From Syngnathus acus (Eukaryota; Chordata; Actinopteri; Syngnathiformes; Syngnathidae), in NCBI RefSeq assembly GCF_901709675.1, contig NC_051095.1:6075956-6139955 (forward strand): a stretch of DNA of 64,000 nt, given 5' to 3'. The translations under genes were made by a program, and so were the position numbers. The notes beneath the pieces are model-generated. The model was not told the origin of the DNA. It ran no database searches and saw nothing but the letters and a program-made list of their open reading frames with translations. Position 1 is the stretch's first letter. The number at the start of each line of letters is the position of its first letter. Shown here one piece after another: positions 62,890 to 64,000 of this stretch.

Positions 62890-64000
62890 CGAATTGAGCA
62901 AGTGAAGGCCAGGAGAGGCTCAGGTATTGGCACACATCTTTGATCCAGTTTGAGGAGTCAAGACGCTGCTGCCGGATGTTTCTTTATTCAGCTCTTTGTG
63001 ACGATTCAGTTGTGTCTTTGTGTTATATGGCTCATCCGATTGAGGTGTGTGAGTGAAATGTGAAAAGCCTGCTACCCTGTTAACATTTTGGCCGTGGCAA
63101 AAGGTGGAACAAATGCACCCCATTCCATCACGCACAATTATTTTCTGTCTGTCGTCTGGATCGTTGGATCAGGTTTGTCATTCTGTCGTGCTTGCAAGGT
63201 GACTGCTATAAAAGGCAGCTTCTGACTTTGGGTGAGGGGGGTCACTTTTGGTTTTAGTTTGAGGTTAAAAGAGAGGGCTCAAGGTTTTTAGCGAGGTGCT
63301 CGCCATATGTACTAGCCGCCTTCAGGACAAAGCAACACTTGAGAACTGGTGCTAAGATTCAAGAAACAAAAAAAGAACTGTCCTCTCGCTTGGATTATCG
63401 TTGTTATTAACTGTGATGCATATCTCGTGTCGTGTGGAACAGCTGAGGTGTCAAGAAAAATACACCTATTCTGTTGATGCTACTGAAAATGAATTTAAGA
63501 GTTTTTTAAAAAAGAAATATGAAATATCATTGAGCGCTTGTGTGCTGAGGAATTCACCAGGAAGGGCAAATAAAATATTTTATGTTTTAATATAGCTGGT
63601 GTTTTGATGGCTGAGAGCTCACAAATTACATCTGAAATTGTCACAATTTTGCATCTCAATATTATATTAAAAAAATATAGCGGTAAAAATGTAGGTATAT
63701 AAAAATGTAGGAGACAACAGCTGGTAGCGGGGCAGAACTTCCTTTGACCTGGGCACACAACACAGATGCGCTCAGGCACGCACGCAAATTCTGTCCAGCT
63801 TAAAAAAAAAAGAAGTGTGACGTCACAAAGCTAGCTGATCTCTTGACCAATGGAACTACTATTTTCTTCAATGAAAAATGCTAATGATTTATTACTTCGT
63901 TTTCATAGAAAACAAATGAAAAATTGTCTATTTGGCATTTGTTTTTGCAACGGGAAGTATTAATAACAAAGAACGTGTTATTTTGCTCTTACCATTATTA
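62890..64000. other. Region downstream of tox4
   Basis: No gene, RNA or mobile element recognised. AT content rises to the end of the window. Confidence 0.5.

Overview
The window is vertebrate nuclear DNA, almost certainly from a teleost with a compact percomorph-type genome. Genes are split by short GT-AG introns. Every recognisable gene is a vertebrate orthologue, and the interspersed repeats (LINE 3' tails, hAT-like elements with 8-bp target-site duplications, small inverted-repeat elements, AT-rich minisatellites) are of the kind common in fish. I cannot fix the family. Exon models were built by hand from splice sites, reading phase and family knowledge; no alignment or database search was run.

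Left third (1-33,214): two near-identical copies of a secreted lectin gene. Copy 2 is complete at 18,490-31,520: 37 exons and a predicted 1,372 residues. It has a signal peptide, six C-type lectin-like domains (CTLDs) arranged as a duplicated three-CTLD cassette, a SUEL/rhamnose-binding lectin domain, an F5/8 type C (discoidin) domain, an LCCL domain and a seventh CTLD. Copy 1 (1-8,377) is cut by the window start and carries a one-base deletion that shifts the frame in its fifth CTLD. Between the copies lies the TPR-rich 3' part of sh3tc1 (about 11,200-17,075), with no SH3-encoding exons visible. Its introns hold a minisatellite of E-box palindromes and a 1.47-kb hAT-like element inserted beside a splice donor.

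Middle (33,215-50,459): a candidate small secreted-protein gene on the minus strand (about 33,800-34,660), then plscr3 (phospholipid scramblase, +) and tnk1 (SAM/kinase/SH3/UBA tyrosine kinase, -) tail to tail. trmt44 (tRNA Um44 methyltransferase, +) follows, head to head with tnk1.

Right third (51,059-62,665): a second-type fbxw7 gene (F-box/WD40 SCF receptor, +), anapc10 (APC/C subunit DOC1, -) and tox4 (HMG-box factor, +). tox4 has two alternative first exons. Two E3-ligase genes, the fbxw7-like SCF receptor and the APC/C subunit, lie tail to tail.

The most unusual item is the multi-lectin gene pair: at least four extracellular binding folds on one secreted chain, built from phase-1 modules. 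It is duplicated both internally and as a whole locus, and substitutions between the two loci cluster at the ends of an otherwise almost identical block.
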